Positions 29,555 to 39,712 of a DNA stretch of 64,000 bases are shown one piece after another (position 1 is the first letter of the stretch; each line of letters starts with the position of its first letter). The stretch is taken from assembly GCA_008330645.1 (NCBI GenBank), contig VLTN01000021.1, forward strand, positions 186,001 to 250,000. The letters are read 5' to 3'. The stretch comes from Cafeteria roenbergensis. Lineage: Eukaryota; Sar; Bigyra; Bicosoecida; Cafeteriaceae. Under the pieces are notes generated by a model. The model saw only the letters and a program-made list of their open reading frames with translations. It had not been told where the DNA came from and did no database searches. The position numbers and the translations under genes were made by a program.

Positions 29555-32500
29555 TCAATCCTTGCTAGAGGCGTCGGCCTTGGCGGCTGCCGCGGCGGCG
29601 GCAGCGCTCACGGCTGCTGCCGCGTCCGCGCGCTTGGCCGCTCGCCTCGCGCGCCGCTCGGCAGATCGCATGCGCTGGTAGGTGAGCTTCAAAAGCAGGC
29701 GAAGGTCTTGGGCGTCCCTGGACCCGCTAGAATCGGCCAGGGCTCGCTCCACCTGAACGCAGAGCATGTCGGTTGCGCTGGGCTCGACTGCGGCAGCAGC
29801 GGCTCCGGCAACGCCACCCGAGGCCCGCAGCTCCCCGTCGTCGTGCGGGCCTGGCCCCGCAGGGCTGCTGGGTGACTGGGCGCCGGCGACGCGGCGAACT
29901 GAGCTGGAGGCGGTGAGGAGCAGGCGGGCCATCAGGTCCTCCTCGTCGTCGGAGCCCATCTCCAGGTCCCTCGCGTCTGAGGAGTCCATCAGGCCGCTCA
30001 GGGCACGCGAGGAGGGGCCGCCGCCGGCAGCGCTGCTGCCGTCGCTGTCGCTGTCGTCCTGGTCAGAGGCGTCGTCGTCGCCCGCGGCCACAGCTGCGGC
30101 AAGCAGCCTGCGCCGGCTCTTGAGCACCATCTCCCTCTGCTGCCGCTTCTGAGCGACGCACCTGTCCACGGTGGCGAGCCTGTCGGCGACCGCCGCCACG
30201 TTGTCGAGGGCCAAAACGCGCAGCTGCCCCGTGAGGAAGCCTGCGGGCACGCCGTTGCGAAGCAGCTGCACGCCGAAGTAGGCTCCCCCGCCGCGGGAGG
30301 CAAGCCGCTCGTACCGCCGGCGGTAGGCGGGGAGGAACCGCGCAAACGAGTCCGTGGCCATGAGCTTGAACACCTCCGCGCTGGCCTCGGCGAAGAGCTT
30401 CTCGAGGCGCTCCCACGTCCAGCGAGCGCGCTCCGCCTCCGGGTCGGGGGGCGCGGCGCCGGCGCCGGCAGCGGCGCCGCCGATGGCGCGCGACCCGGCG
30501 GTCACGGGCGGCCTCGCGTCGGGGAGGCCCGCCGCCCACGCGAGCGAGCGGATGCGCGAGGCGACGACGGAGGCGATTTTGGCTGGGAGGTTTACCATGG
30601 CGGGGGCGGAGGACGGGTCGATGTACTCGTCAAATATGGCCCGGGCGGTTTCCGCCACGGCGGCCAGCTGCTCCGGCGTTGGCCGGGCGTCGGCGTCGGC
30701 CGCGGCGGAGACGGAGGCAGACGCCACTCCCGCAGCTGCAGAGCTGCCGGCCGCAGCGGAAGCGGCGACGGCCGCGCCCGAGCCCGCCCCGCGCGCACCG
30801 GCAGCGGCGGCGCCCTCGGGTGCCGCCGATCCCGCCGGCGCGCCGGTGCGCGCGGACACAATCGGCGCGAGCACGCTCAGCCCAGAGAAGGAGTCTGCGC
30901 CCGGCGGGGAGCCCCTCGGGTCGGCGTCGTCCTCGTCCGCCTCGACGGCCAGGGCGGCCATGGAGGAGCGCCGAAGGTCCGTGACGGGGCAGGTGGCGAG
31001 GCTGGCGCGGCGGTGCTCCGCGTCGATGGCAAAGGACCTGGAGGCCGTGCGGCCGCGGCCCCCAGAGGCGGCGCTGGCGCTGGAGAGGAACGAGGAGGCG
31101 CGGCCGCGAGAGGGCGGCTTGGGCCCGCCGCCGGATGCGCCCAGCAGCTTGGCGGCCTTGGCGCTGATGCCCTGGGGCGGCGCTGGCAGGACGACGCCGC
31201 CCGATTCGTTGGCCCTCTGGCGCTGCGCCGCCCTTGCGCGGGTCGAGAGCAGGTCCTGGGCTGCCTGCTCCCGGAGCCGGGCCAGCCGCTCCTTGGCCAT
31301 GCTCAGCGTTCGCTGGGTGGCCATGGAAACCGACTGCCTCGGGGCGGGCCGGCTCGCGGGCTCGAGCGGTCGCACGCTGCCTCTGCGGCCAGACTGGCCG
31401 CTCGGGCGACGAGTCTTTGCTGTCGGGGACCCGCCGCCGTCGCTGGCCTGCGACCCCAGCAGGCGCGTGTGCGCGTTGATGCGAGCCAGGAAGTCCTGGA
31501 CCTCGAGCCAAAAGTCGATGTTCTCGCCCGAGCGCTCGCGACGCACGTGCGCGGCGAAGGTGCGAAGGAGCCCGGGGCGGTCCAGCACCTTTGCGAGGGA
31601 CAGGTCCTTCGGGGCCACGTCCTCGTCCGCACACGAGGCGCCGAAGACGACGGAGAGCGGCAGCTCCGCCTGGCCGACGAGGCGGCCGGCGCGGGTGCGC
31701 AGGGAGGCGATGACGTGCTGGGAGCGGAGGAACTCCGTGTCCACGTAGAGGGGCTGCATGGGGGGCAGGAGGGCCTCGGGCCAGGAGGCGGCGTCGGGCG
31801 AGGCCGGGTAGTCCGGGGACAGGCCCACCATGCCGGAGGTGACAACGTCCGGCAGGAGGGAGGAGGAGAAGGTGACGAACAGCTCGTCCGTGGGCGAGAG
31901 GGGAACGTGCTTGCCGTCCGGCGGGGGCGACGGGCGGCCCAGCGAGGCCATGTCGACGTCCAGCCCTGTCTCAATGGCCGCGGTCTGGTCCGCGTCCGCC
32001 ACGGCGTCGAGGAAGCCGAGGCAGCGCGGCTGCAGGATGAGGCGGCCGGGGAGCGAGGGGATGCCGACGTGCTCGAGGTGGAAGTAGGGCATGGACGTGG
32101 AGAGCTGGAAGCCCGCCGCGACCGGCCGGTGGTCGGAGGGCGTGAGGGAGAAGGTCGCCCCGTAGAAGAGCTGGAGCACGTTGCCCTGCTTGGAGGCCGC
32201 GCTCCGCCAGAGGACGCGGTCGGTCCAGCTGGCGTTCTGGTTCTTCTTGTTGGAGTACTCGGGCGGGTTGGTGCGGCGCAGGAGGCGGTACGTCGGCGCG
32301 AAGTCGATGGCGCCCTCGCTGAACCCGCCAAAGCCAATGCCGTCGGCCCTGGCCCGCGTGAGCTCGTCGTGGGCGAAGAGGCTGGCCAGCTCGCCGGCCT
32401 TGATCATCTGCTGGACCTTGGAGAACTCCTCCGACGTGCCCTGCTTGCCCATGTCCACGCGGAAGTTGAGGTCCCCTGCCCAGAACACGTGGTCGTACTC

Positions 32501-35500
32501 GTGCAGGAGCTGCGAGCGGAGAGAGCCCTGGGCCGAGAGGTGGATTCTGCTCCCGCGCACGATGTCGGCAAAGTCCCCGCAGCGGGCCAGGCTCCTGCCC
32601 ATGCGTGCGGCGAGGTGGCAGGACACGAACGCCAGCGACGTGCAGCCGCGGTAGACGAGGCCGATGGCCACGCCGCCCTTGTTGCCCATGACGCCGCCGA
32701 TGCCCGTGGCCGTCGTGCAGGCCTGCACCTCCGAGATGTGGTGCGCGACGGACTCGCGCGCGAAGATGAGGAGGTGGATGCCCCAGAGGCTCTCCTGCGC
32801 CACCAGCACGTGCGTGGAGGGGCGGAAGGGGAGCCCGCCGCGCTGCTGGAACACGGCAGCGGAGGCGCCGGCGGTGTTGGCGGGGCGCAGCACGGAGGCG
32901 ATGGCCCTGGCCCACTCCTCCTTGTGGTTGCACTCCTGCAGCGCGACGGCGTACAGGTCGTAGCGGTGCGGGGCCAGCCACTCGGCGACGCGCTCGAGGG
33001 CGTCCTTTGCGGGGCGGGACTCGCCGCAGTTGAAGGTCCCCGTCCACACGTTCAGGGTGGGGGGCGCCCACCCGCAGCGCTGCAGGCCGAGCACGCGGGC
33101 GGCGGACACGTCGAGGCCCTCGATGACGATGCGCAGCAGGCCGAGGAAGCGGTCCCTGAGGGCGGAGGAGGGGAAGATAGCGTCGAACGCGTCAGCCTGG
33201 GAGGCGGCGTGCGGAAGCACCCGGACACGAGTCGGGTCCGTGAAGGACGGCGCCAGCCTTGTCGCCGGCCCCACGGGGACGGGCTTGCCTCCGTCCACGG
33301 TGTCGAACGAGCGGGCGCGCACGAGGGTGCCCTGGTTGTGGTTGAGCGCCAGAACGCGAGACACCACGCCGGCGCGAGTGGGCATCTTGACGGAGAAGAG
33401 CGACACCCCGGAGTGGTCGTAGCGCTCCCCCGTGGCGCACACCTCGACGTCTGGCTCGATGAGGTGGGCCAGGGTGCAGAACGCGGCGCTGGACTCGGCG
33501 TCGTCGAAGCGAAGCCACACCTCCCGCTCGTCCGCGCCCTGGCGGACCCACACGCTCACCTGCCGCTGGGAGGGATCGTCAGAGTGGATCTCCATGCGCG
33601 TGATGTCGATGAGGGCGAAGGTGTCCGTCTCGGCGCCCATCCCGACGGAGCTGGAACGGGAGCGCTGGCTCCCGTCGGAGCTGTTTCCCGCCAGCACTGG
33701 CGAGCTGGGAAGCCGTCCGGCGCTGGGCCCAGTGGTCCGCACGGAGGTGGCGGTGGGCGACGAGGGGCTCAGCTCGCACAGGCGGAGCTCGCACCGCTCG
33801 AGGTTGAAAGTGGCCTGTCGGGGCAGCCACTGGCCGAGGCGGGACCGCTGGGCCACGTCGAACGGGTTGGACTCCACGGACCGCATGCCCGAGGCGAGGG
33901 CGCGGCGAGAGGCAGCGCGCCTGAGCTTGCGAGAGCCGGCGTCTGCGGCCGCCTCGCTGTCGCCGGGGGAGCTGGCCCTGCCGTCAAGCTCCGTCACCGG
34001 GTGGGCTGCCGGCACCAGCACGGCCCCGGCCACGATGCGCGCCGCGTGGGCCCCCGTTCCCTTGGTCGCCTGGTTCGTGGGGGTGGGGGGGGCGGCGGGC
34101 AAGCCCGTCTCGCCGGTGCCCTCGCTGCCCGCCGGCGCGGACGCCCCACCCTGCCAGCCTGAGTCGCCCTTGTCGAGGATTCGCAGCAGGCCCTGGAACA
34201 TGGAGTGCGTGACGAAGTCCGACCGCTGCAGCTCCAGCTGGGCCGAGACCGCCGACACGCAAAAGTCGAACGCGTTGGGCCGAAGGCCGGCCCCGCCGCA
34301 CCGCGACACCGTGGCAACCTCGTTTGCCACCCGAGCGGCGAGGGCGGGGGGGATGAGGCGGAGGACGGGGGAGTCGCCGGGAGCACCGCCGGCGAAACCC
34401 TCGCCGCCGTGGTGGCCTCCAAGGAAGGTGTCGGCGATGTACACAGCGTGGTTGACGAGCCACTCGGGCGGCGCGGCGATGGGCTGGTCGGGGGCCGGCG
34501 ACAGGGCCACGGCACGCCTTGCGAAGGCGTCACACCTGGCCACAAAGTCTACAACCTGCGGGCTCACGTCCGGCGTGAACCTGAGGAAGCCAGCGCGGGC
34601 GGCGGGCACCCGGGCCAGGTGCGCCAGAGACGCTGACTCGCGCAGGATGGACAGCTCCAGGGCGGCCAGAAGCGCTCCGTCGTCGCCCACGGCCGACACG
34701 AGGTCGCGGCGGGTGAACTTGACAACCTGCGCGCCCGTCGTGGAGCCGGTGCTGACGTCCAAGCGGCGGGTGGCGGGCATGTACTGGCAGAGGGCGTCCA
34801 CGCCCACGACGGCGCCGGCGCCAACGCGGAGGCTGCGATCTCTCCCGGCGGCGTCGTCGGTGACGCTGACCTCCAGGGTGCCCTGCGTCACCACGAAGAC
34901 GGCGCTGTCGGAGGTTCCGCGCTCCACGATGGCGGTGCGGGGGGGAACGGACACCGGGCGGGCGAGGCCGAAGAGCCGCCGGAGCTGCCGGTCGTCGAGC
35001 GCCGCGAGGCAGCCCACTCGCAGAAGGCGCGCTTGCTGCGCCGAGCGTCGGATCACGTGCCGCTGGATGCTGGTTCGGAGCTCGGGCGCCTGCTCCAGGG
35101 TGTGCAGGAACGCGGTGCGCGTCTGGCAGAGCAAAAGGCAGTCCTCGGCGCCTGTGGTCACGGTGGCCGACGCAGGAGCCGCATCCGCGTCGCGGAGGAG
35201 GGACATTTCGCCGAAGAAGCCCCCGGCCCCCACGTCGGCAATTCGCTCACCGCGGATGGTGACCGTGACGGATCCGTGCAGCAGCACGTAAAAGGCATCG
35301 CCCAGAGTCCCCTCGAGGATGAGGCGCTGGTGGGGGGGCTTTCGGAGCAGCACGGCGCGCTCGATCACGGCGGCCAGGGCGTGGCGAGAGGCCCCCCGCA
35401 AGAAGGGGATCTGGTGCAGGTACACGGCCAACAGCATGGGGTCGTCGGACACCAGCTCCCGCGCGCGCGTGAGCAGCCAGTCGGACCCGTGCGGCATCGC

Positions 35501-36958
35501 GGCGCTGACCCTGAGGGCGTCGGAGCACAGCAGCACGACGGGGGCCTCGGCCTCGCCGGAGTCGCCGCCGGGGCTGGAGCTGCCGGCCACTGACCGGGCC
35601 CCGCCGTCTGTGTCGGTTTCGTTGTCGTCGTCGTCGGCGGCGGCGGGCATGGCCACCACAGTGAACTCGTAGCGAAATGCGGGGTTGAGCATCGCCGCGG
35701 AGGCCACCACCTCGCCCGGACCGGCGTCCGCAACCACGACCTCGCAGGGGCCAGGCTCCCAGGGCGGGAGCCCGGGGGCGGGGCCCGCGGCAGGCCCGGC
35801 CGGGGGGGGCGTGGACGCCCCGGAGTCCGGCTGAGACTGCCCGCTCCTCGGCAGCGAGCCCATGAGGCGCAGGCGGCCGCGCACGACCATCAGGGCGCCA
35901 AGCCCCGCCGTGGCGAGGGCGCCTCGGACGCAGACGACGTCCCCTGGCTGGAAGGCCACGGTGCGGAAGGCCCCTGCCGCCCGGGCCACGTCGCTGGGAC
36001 CGCACCTGCGCAGCAGCGGGAAGGACGCCCCCAGCGACGCGGCCGAGAGGAGCGGCTTGCTCTGCCGGCGCAGCGCCTTGAACTGGTCCGGCTCCAGCAG
36101 GTCCTTGGCCTCCACGGCGGGGGAGGACGTGCGGCCCGCAGCGTCGGTGCCGCCGGCTGCAAGCAGCTGCTCGGCGGCGTCGAGCTCCTCGCCGTCAGCG
36201 GCGCCCGCGGTGAGCGGGTCGGCGGCATCGACGTCAGTTGCGGGTGTCAGCGGGGGCATGTGGGGCGAGGGGGGCGGCTGCGCGGGCCTCGCGGCGCCGG
36301 GGCCGGCGCCCGTGCTTGCTTCGTCGCCAGCCGAGTCGCTCTCGCCGCAGTCCGTGGCAACTTGCAGGGAGCCGCCGGGCTGGTCACCGGACCCCATGCG
36401 GCCCAGGCTGGCTGCAAACGATACGCTTTGGCCAGAGGCACGCGCTGAGCGCACTGCTGTCGGCCCCGAGCCGGCAACGTCCAGGCTTGCAGCAGGCGAG
36501 TGCGCGTCGCCCGCGCCTCCGAACGAGTCCGCATCAGGCTCCGGCGAGGCCACGGGCGGCTCCTCTGCATCTGCGCATCCCGACTGGTCGTCGTCGTTGG
36601 CCACGGACCCGGGGCGGGAGTGCTCGGCGGGGTTCACGTCGGCCGGCGGATCCCAGTCGCTGGTGCCCGTGTCGCTGTTGAACCAAAAGGTGGCGCCGCT
36701 GTCCTCGTCCCTGCACAGCTGCCACGCGGGATTGCTGAACTGGGCCTCGCCAGTCAGCTCGTTGCGCCACCACACGGGGAACTCGTCAGCGTCCCCGGCC
36801 TCGGGCTCGTCGAGCTGCACCCAGCCCCACGCTCGTGGCTGCTCCCACGCCGACTCGTCCGTGTGGGTGTTGTAGAAGAAGGACTCCTCTCCGTCCTCGT
36901 TCTCCGACACCTGCTGCCACACCCCGTACTGGGCGAGCACGTGGAACCCCTGGGCCAT
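29555..36958 (-). CDS. Giant signalling fusion: WW, cNMP-binding-like, inositol 5-phosphatase, RGS
   Basis: A single uninterrupted exon of 2,467 residues. Three WW-like modules lie at about 12-104 (ESFFYNTHTDESAWEQP, then ATFWFNSDTGTSDWDPP). Three cyclic-nucleotide-binding-like domains follow at about 320-470, 505-630 and 635-765. The middle one has FGEMSLL near 582, but the phosphate-contacting Arg of the usual PRxA motif reads Ala (APASATV), so ligand binding is doubtful. PH-like segments lie near 1,100-1,280. Residues about 1,300-1,617 are an IPPc catalytic domain with GNKGGVAIG, WAGDLNFRVD near 1,494, SWTDRVLW near 1,576 and SDHRPV near 1,607; these suggest an active 5-phosphatase. A beta-rich segment follows, then an RGS domain starting at LDRPGLLRTFAAHV near 1,787 and resuming at 2,103-2,218 after a low-complexity insert. 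It probably removes the 5-phosphate of inositol lipids under G-protein or second-messenger control. Confidence 0.85.
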   Translation of the reverse strand: MAQGFHVLAQYGVWQQVSENEDGEESFFYNTHTDESAWEQPRAWGWVQLDEPEAGDADEFPVWWRNELTGEAQFSNPAWQLCRDEDSGATFWFNSDTGTSDWDPPADVNPAEHSRPGSVANDDDQSGCADAEEPPVASPEPDADSFGGAGDAHSPAASLDVAGSGPTAVRSARASGQSVSFAASLGRMGSGDQPGGSLQVATDCGESDSAGDEASTGAGPGAARPAQPPPSPHMPPLTPATDVDAADPLTAGAADGEELDAAEQLLAAGGTDAAGRTSSPAVEAKDLLEPDQFKALRRQSKPLLSAASLGASFPLLRRCGPSDVARAAGAFRTVAFQPGDVVCVRGALATAGLGALMVVRGRLRLMGSLPRSGQSQPDSGASTPPPAGPAAGPAPGLPPWEPGPCEVVVADAGPGEVVASAAMLNPAFRYEFTVVAMPAAADDDDNETDTDGGARSVAGSSSPGGDSGEAEAPVVLLCSDALRVSAAMPHGSDWLLTRARELVSDDPMLLAVYLHQIPFLRGASRHALAAVIERAVLLRKPPHQRLILEGTLGDAFYVLLHGSVTVTIRGERIADVGAGGFFGEMSLLRDADAAPASATVTTGAEDCLLLCQTRTAFLHTLEQAPELRTSIQRHVIRRSAQQARLLRVGCLAALDDRQLRRLFGLARPVSVPPRTAIVERGTSDSAVFVVTQGTLEVSVTDDAAGRDRSLRVGAGAVVGVDALCQYMPATRRLDVSTGSTTGAQVVKFTRRDLVSAVGDDGALLAALELSILRESASLAHLARVPAARAGFLRFTPDVSPQVVDFVARCDAFARRAVALSPAPDQPIAAPPEWLVNHAVYIADTFLGGHHGGEGFAGGAPGDSPVLRLIPPALAARVANEVATVSRCGGAGLRPNAFDFCVSAVSAQLELQRSDFVTHSMFQGLLRILDKGDSGWQGGASAPAGSEGTGETGLPAAPPTPTNQATKGTGAHAARIVAGAVLVPAAHPVTELDGRASSPGDSEAAADAGSRKLRRAASRRALASGMRSVESNPFDVAQRSRLGQWLPRQATFNLERCELRLCELSPSSPTATSVRTTGPSAGRLPSSPVLAGNSSDGSQRSRSSSVGMGAETDTFALIDITRMEIHSDDPSQRQVSVWVRQGADEREVWLRFDDAESSAAFCTLAHLIEPDVEVCATGERYDHSGVSLFSVKMPTRAGVVSRVLALNHNQGTLVRARSFDTVDGGKPVPVGPATRLAPSFTDPTRVRVLPHAASQADAFDAIFPSSALRDRFLGLLRIVIEGLDVSAARVLGLQRCGWAPPTLNVWTGTFNCGESRPAKDALERVAEWLAPHRYDLYAVALQECNHKEEWARAIASVLRPANTAGASAAVFQQRGGLPFRPSTHVLVAQESLWGIHLLIFARESVAHHISEVQACTTATGIGGVMGNKGGVAIGLVYRGCTSLAFVSCHLAARMGRSLARCGDFADIVRGSRIHLSAQGSLRSQLLHEYDHVFWAGDLNFRVDMGKQGTSEEFSKVQQMIKAGELASLFAHDELTRARADGIGFGGFSEGAIDFAPTYRLLRRTNPPEYSNKKNQNASWTDRVLWRSAASKQGNVLQLFYGATFSLTPSDHRPVAAGFQLSTSMPYFHLEHVGIPSLPGRLILQPRCLGFLDAVADADQTAAIETGLDVDMASLGRPSPPPDGKHVPLSPTDELFVTFSSSLLPDVVTSGMVGLSPDYPASPDAASWPEALLPPMQPLYVDTEFLRSQHVIASLRTRAGRLVGQAELPLSVVFGASCADEDVAPKDLSLAKVLDRPGLLRTFAAHVRRERSGENIDFWLEVQDFLARINAHTRLLGSQASDGGGSPTAKTRRPSGQSGRRGSVRPLEPASRPAPRQSVSMATQRTLSMAKERLARLREQAAQDLLSTRARAAQRQRANESGGVVLPAPPQGISAKAAKLLGASGGGPKPPSRGRASSFLSSASAASGGRGRTASRSFAIDAEHRRASLATCPVTDLRRSSMAALAVEADEDDADPRGSPPGADSFSGLSVLAPIVSARTGAPAGSAAPEGAAAAGARGAGSGAAVAASAAAGSSAAAGVASASVSAAADADARPTPEQLAAVAETARAIFDEYIDPSSAPAMVNLPAKIASVVASRIRSLAWAAGLPDARPPVTAGSRAIGGAAAGAGAAPPDPEAERARWTWERLEKLFAEASAEVFKLMATDSFARFLPAYRRRYERLASRGGGAYFGVQLLRNGVPAGFLTGQLRVLALDNVAAVADRLATVDRCVAQKRQQREMVLKSRRRLLAAAVAAGDDDASDQDDSDSDGSSAAGGGPSSRALSGLMDSSDARDLEMGSDDEEDLMARLLLTASSSVRRVAGAQSPSSPAGPGPHDDGELRASGGVAGAAAAAVEPSATDMLCVQVERALADSSGSRDAQDLRLLLKLTYQRMRSAERRARRAAKRADAAAAVSAAAAAAAAKADASSKD

Positions 36959-37265
36959 GATCGGGGGCGGCGGACAGCCGGTGCCGGCCAGGCGAGACTT
37001 GCCGCGAGCTGATCGGGTTTCCGGCCTGCCTCGGCGCTGTATCGGGAAGCCGTCACCGCCTCCCCCGAGTGAAGCTGTGCCGGGGAAGCAAAGGCGTCCC
37101 CCGTGCGGGCAGCGGTCCGGTGCGGGCGCCGGGGCAGCCGCGGCAGGCCTCGGCCGGGGCGATCCCCGTGCGCCGCGCTTGCGGTCTCTGTCAGCTCTGC
37201 CGGCCGGCGCGCGCGGCGGAATGCCTCTGTTGCGGGGCACCTCGGCGGCGCGGCCCGCAACCGCC
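36959..37265. promoter_or_regulatory. Divergent promoter region, giant fusion / RBM22
   Basis: Two genes start outward. No motif can be assigned. The role is inferred from orientation. Confidence 0.4.
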
Positions 37266-39186
37266 ATGGCGAGCGGCCGACTCGGCGGGCGCATCAAGCG
37301 CGATGACACCATCGCCGGGGTCGACGACTCGGAGATGCCCAGGCTCTGCGAGACGTGCTTGGGCCCGACGGCATACTTGCGAATGCAGCGCCTGCCGCTC
37401 ACGAGCGAATGCCACGTCTGCGCGCGCGCAATGACGTCGTTCCGGTTCCAGCCAGGCCCGCAAGCACGCTACAAGAAGACGGTGCTGTGCAACGTGTGCA
37501 GCGACCACAAGAACGCCTGCCAGTGCTGCATCAACGACTTGACGTACAGTGAGCTTTTCCGCCGCCCGTCCGCGTGACGGCCCAGCGGCCGACGCCCCCC
37601 TTTCCCGCGCACCGCGTAGCCATCGCGTGTGCTGTGCCGCGCCGTGTCTGCGCCGGGCCGCGCGCGGGGCCCTCTGGCCTCGCCCTCTGTCGGCTGGCAG
37701 CGACGAAGGCTGGGGCCGCTGCGCCGTTGGAGCGCTTGCGCTGGCCACACTGGCGGTGCTCCCGGCCCGCGGTTCCCTCGGGCGGGATGGTTGCCGCCTG
37801 GCCTGCTCGTCTGGCTGCCGCCCGGCCTGCTTGCGATTGCCCCGTGCCGCCTGCTGCGGCTGCCGGTTCCTCGCCCGACCGTTCCTTCGACTCCATGAGC
37901 TGCCCCCGCCCCTGCCTGTCCGCCCCGCAGACATTCCGCTCAAGGTGCGGGATCGCATTCTTGCCAAGCACCACGCCGTGGCCGAGACCGCGGCGCCCAA
38001 GTCGGAGCTCAGCATGCAGGTCTATGCCCAGGAGACGGCCCGCAAGCACGCTGCGGGCGAGGCCTCTGGAATCGCCAGCTTCATCCCCCCCGCTGCGCAC
38101 GCCGAGCTGCAGCGCCTGGCGCGCCGCGCGCCCAACTACTCCCGCAACAAGGCGAAGCTCTGCTTCCACTACATGAAGGGCACGTGCACCCGCGGGGCGG
38201 CCTGCCCCTACCGGCACGAGTTCCCGGATGACTGGGAGTCGAACAAGGAGTTCTACACCAAGGACATCTCCCAGAGCATCAAGGACCGCTTCTTCGGGAC
38301 CAACGACCAGGTCGCAAACAAGTGGATCGCCAAGATGGACGAGGACGAGGAGCGGGCCAAGAGCGCCGCCTCCAGCGCCGGGTCCACGCTCGTGGTCCTG
38401 GGGATGGTTCCGGAGGTGGGGACGGAGGACCTCAAGGACGCGCTGGGCGGGTACGGCGACATCTCGCGGGCGGAGGCGGTTCCGTCCAAGGGCGTCGCCT
38501 TCGTCGAGTTCGCGTCCAAGGACGACGCGACGGAGGCGATGCAGTCCACAAAGGGCCGCCTTGCCATCGACGGTCACCGCCTCCGCCTCAAGTGGTCCAC
38601 CGCAGGGAGGGGCAAGTCCGACGGCGGGCTGCTGGGTGACGTGCCGGGCCTGGCAGCGGGCGGCGCTGCTGCTGCAGGCGGCGCTGCTGCTGCTGGAGCT
38701 GCTGCTGGCGCTGCTACTGGCGGCGTGCCGGCGGTGGTGCCGATGGCGGGGCAGCGGGCCGGAGACCCGGCCGCCGGCCATCGGGCGGGCGGTCCCGGCC
38801 CCCAGCAGGGCTGGGCTGGCGCGCCAACCGGCCACCCCCACTGGGGTGCGCCGCGCCCTGGGTTCCCTCCGCTGGCTGGCTATGCTGCGGGGTGGGCAGC
38901 GGCCGGCGCAGGCGCGTACGGCCATCACCACGGCCACCCCCACCACCACCACCACGGCGGCGGCGGGCAGCCGCGCCTGATGTCCACGGCGGCGCTCCCG
39001 GCACCGGCAGGCATTGCTGGCGGACCAGGCCAGTGGCAGCAGCAGCGCCCCGGGGCTGGCCCTGCGGGCAGAGGCCGCGGGCGCGCTGCTCCCACGGTGC
39101 CGTACGCGTCCATGCACCCGCAGAGGTTTGGCTCCGCGCCCAAGCCGCCCGTCGCGGACGCGGCTGCTGCGAGGCCCGGACCGTGA
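37266..39186 (+). CDS. RBM22: Spliceosomal RNA-binding protein RBM22 (Cwc2/Ecm2 family)
   Basis: Exons 37266-37548 and 37931-39186 give 512 residues; the junction restores DLTYNIPLKVRD. Paired cysteines at about 30-92 (LCETCLGP, ECHVCARAM, LCNVCSDH, ACQCC) form the Ecm2-like zinc module. A CCCH finger is at about 170-191 (CFHYMKGTCTRGAACPYRHE) and an RRM at about 247-318 (STLVVLGMVPEVG, then GVAFVEFASKDDA). The C-terminus is Ala-, Gly- and His-rich, with a His run near 430. RBM22/Cwc2 contacts U6 snRNA and the pre-mRNA and helps shape the catalytic core of the spliceosome. All modules are in the family's order. Confidence 0.95.
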
Positions 39187-39712
39187 TTGGCTGCACCACA
39201 CACTCGCGTTCGTTCCCTTCCCCGTGTTTCTGCGTGGATCGTGTGTTTGCCGTGGCGGCGCTGCAACGCCGCAGCGGCAGTCGCTTGAGGCATCCCGGGC
39301 ATCGTTTGTCACTCTCGCTCACAACCCTGGTGCTCCGCGGCAGCGAGGTGTGCGCAGTGCGCTCATGGACCCAAGGCCGACGCGTGAACTGGTGACGCCC
39401 GGTCGCCCTCCGATCGCAAGGGTACGTGGCGCCGCCCCAAAGGAAACTGACAGCGCTGGAATCATGATTCCGAGCGTTCTAGAAACAGGGAACCTTTGGC
39501 AGCTTCGTCCTTCCCAGCTCTCCCCGTATCCCCGCCCGAGCGGTGCCCGCACGCCGCCCGGGCCGCGGAGACCAATCCGGCTTTGTTTGGTGCGTTTCGC
39601 GGCGCGGGGGCGCGTGCAGCCGCGACACGCATCTGGCAGAGCAGCTGATGGAGACTTGCCTGCCGTCGCGCGCGCGTGGATCCGATCGCGGCACTCTCCC
39701 GCGCCAGAAGCC
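39187..39712. other. Spacer between RBM22 and FBPase
   Basis: Two plus-strand genes flank it. It should contain the RBM22 3' UTR and the FBPase promoter. Frames within show no domains. Confidence 0.4.

Noticed and set aside
31013-34162. A 1,049-codon plus-strand open frame opposite the giant fusion gene
   Set aside because: Its sequence is Gly/Arg/Glu-rich without domains and lies exactly antisense to the 5-phosphatase and RGS-start coding region. Long antisense frames are expected where third positions are nearly all G or C.
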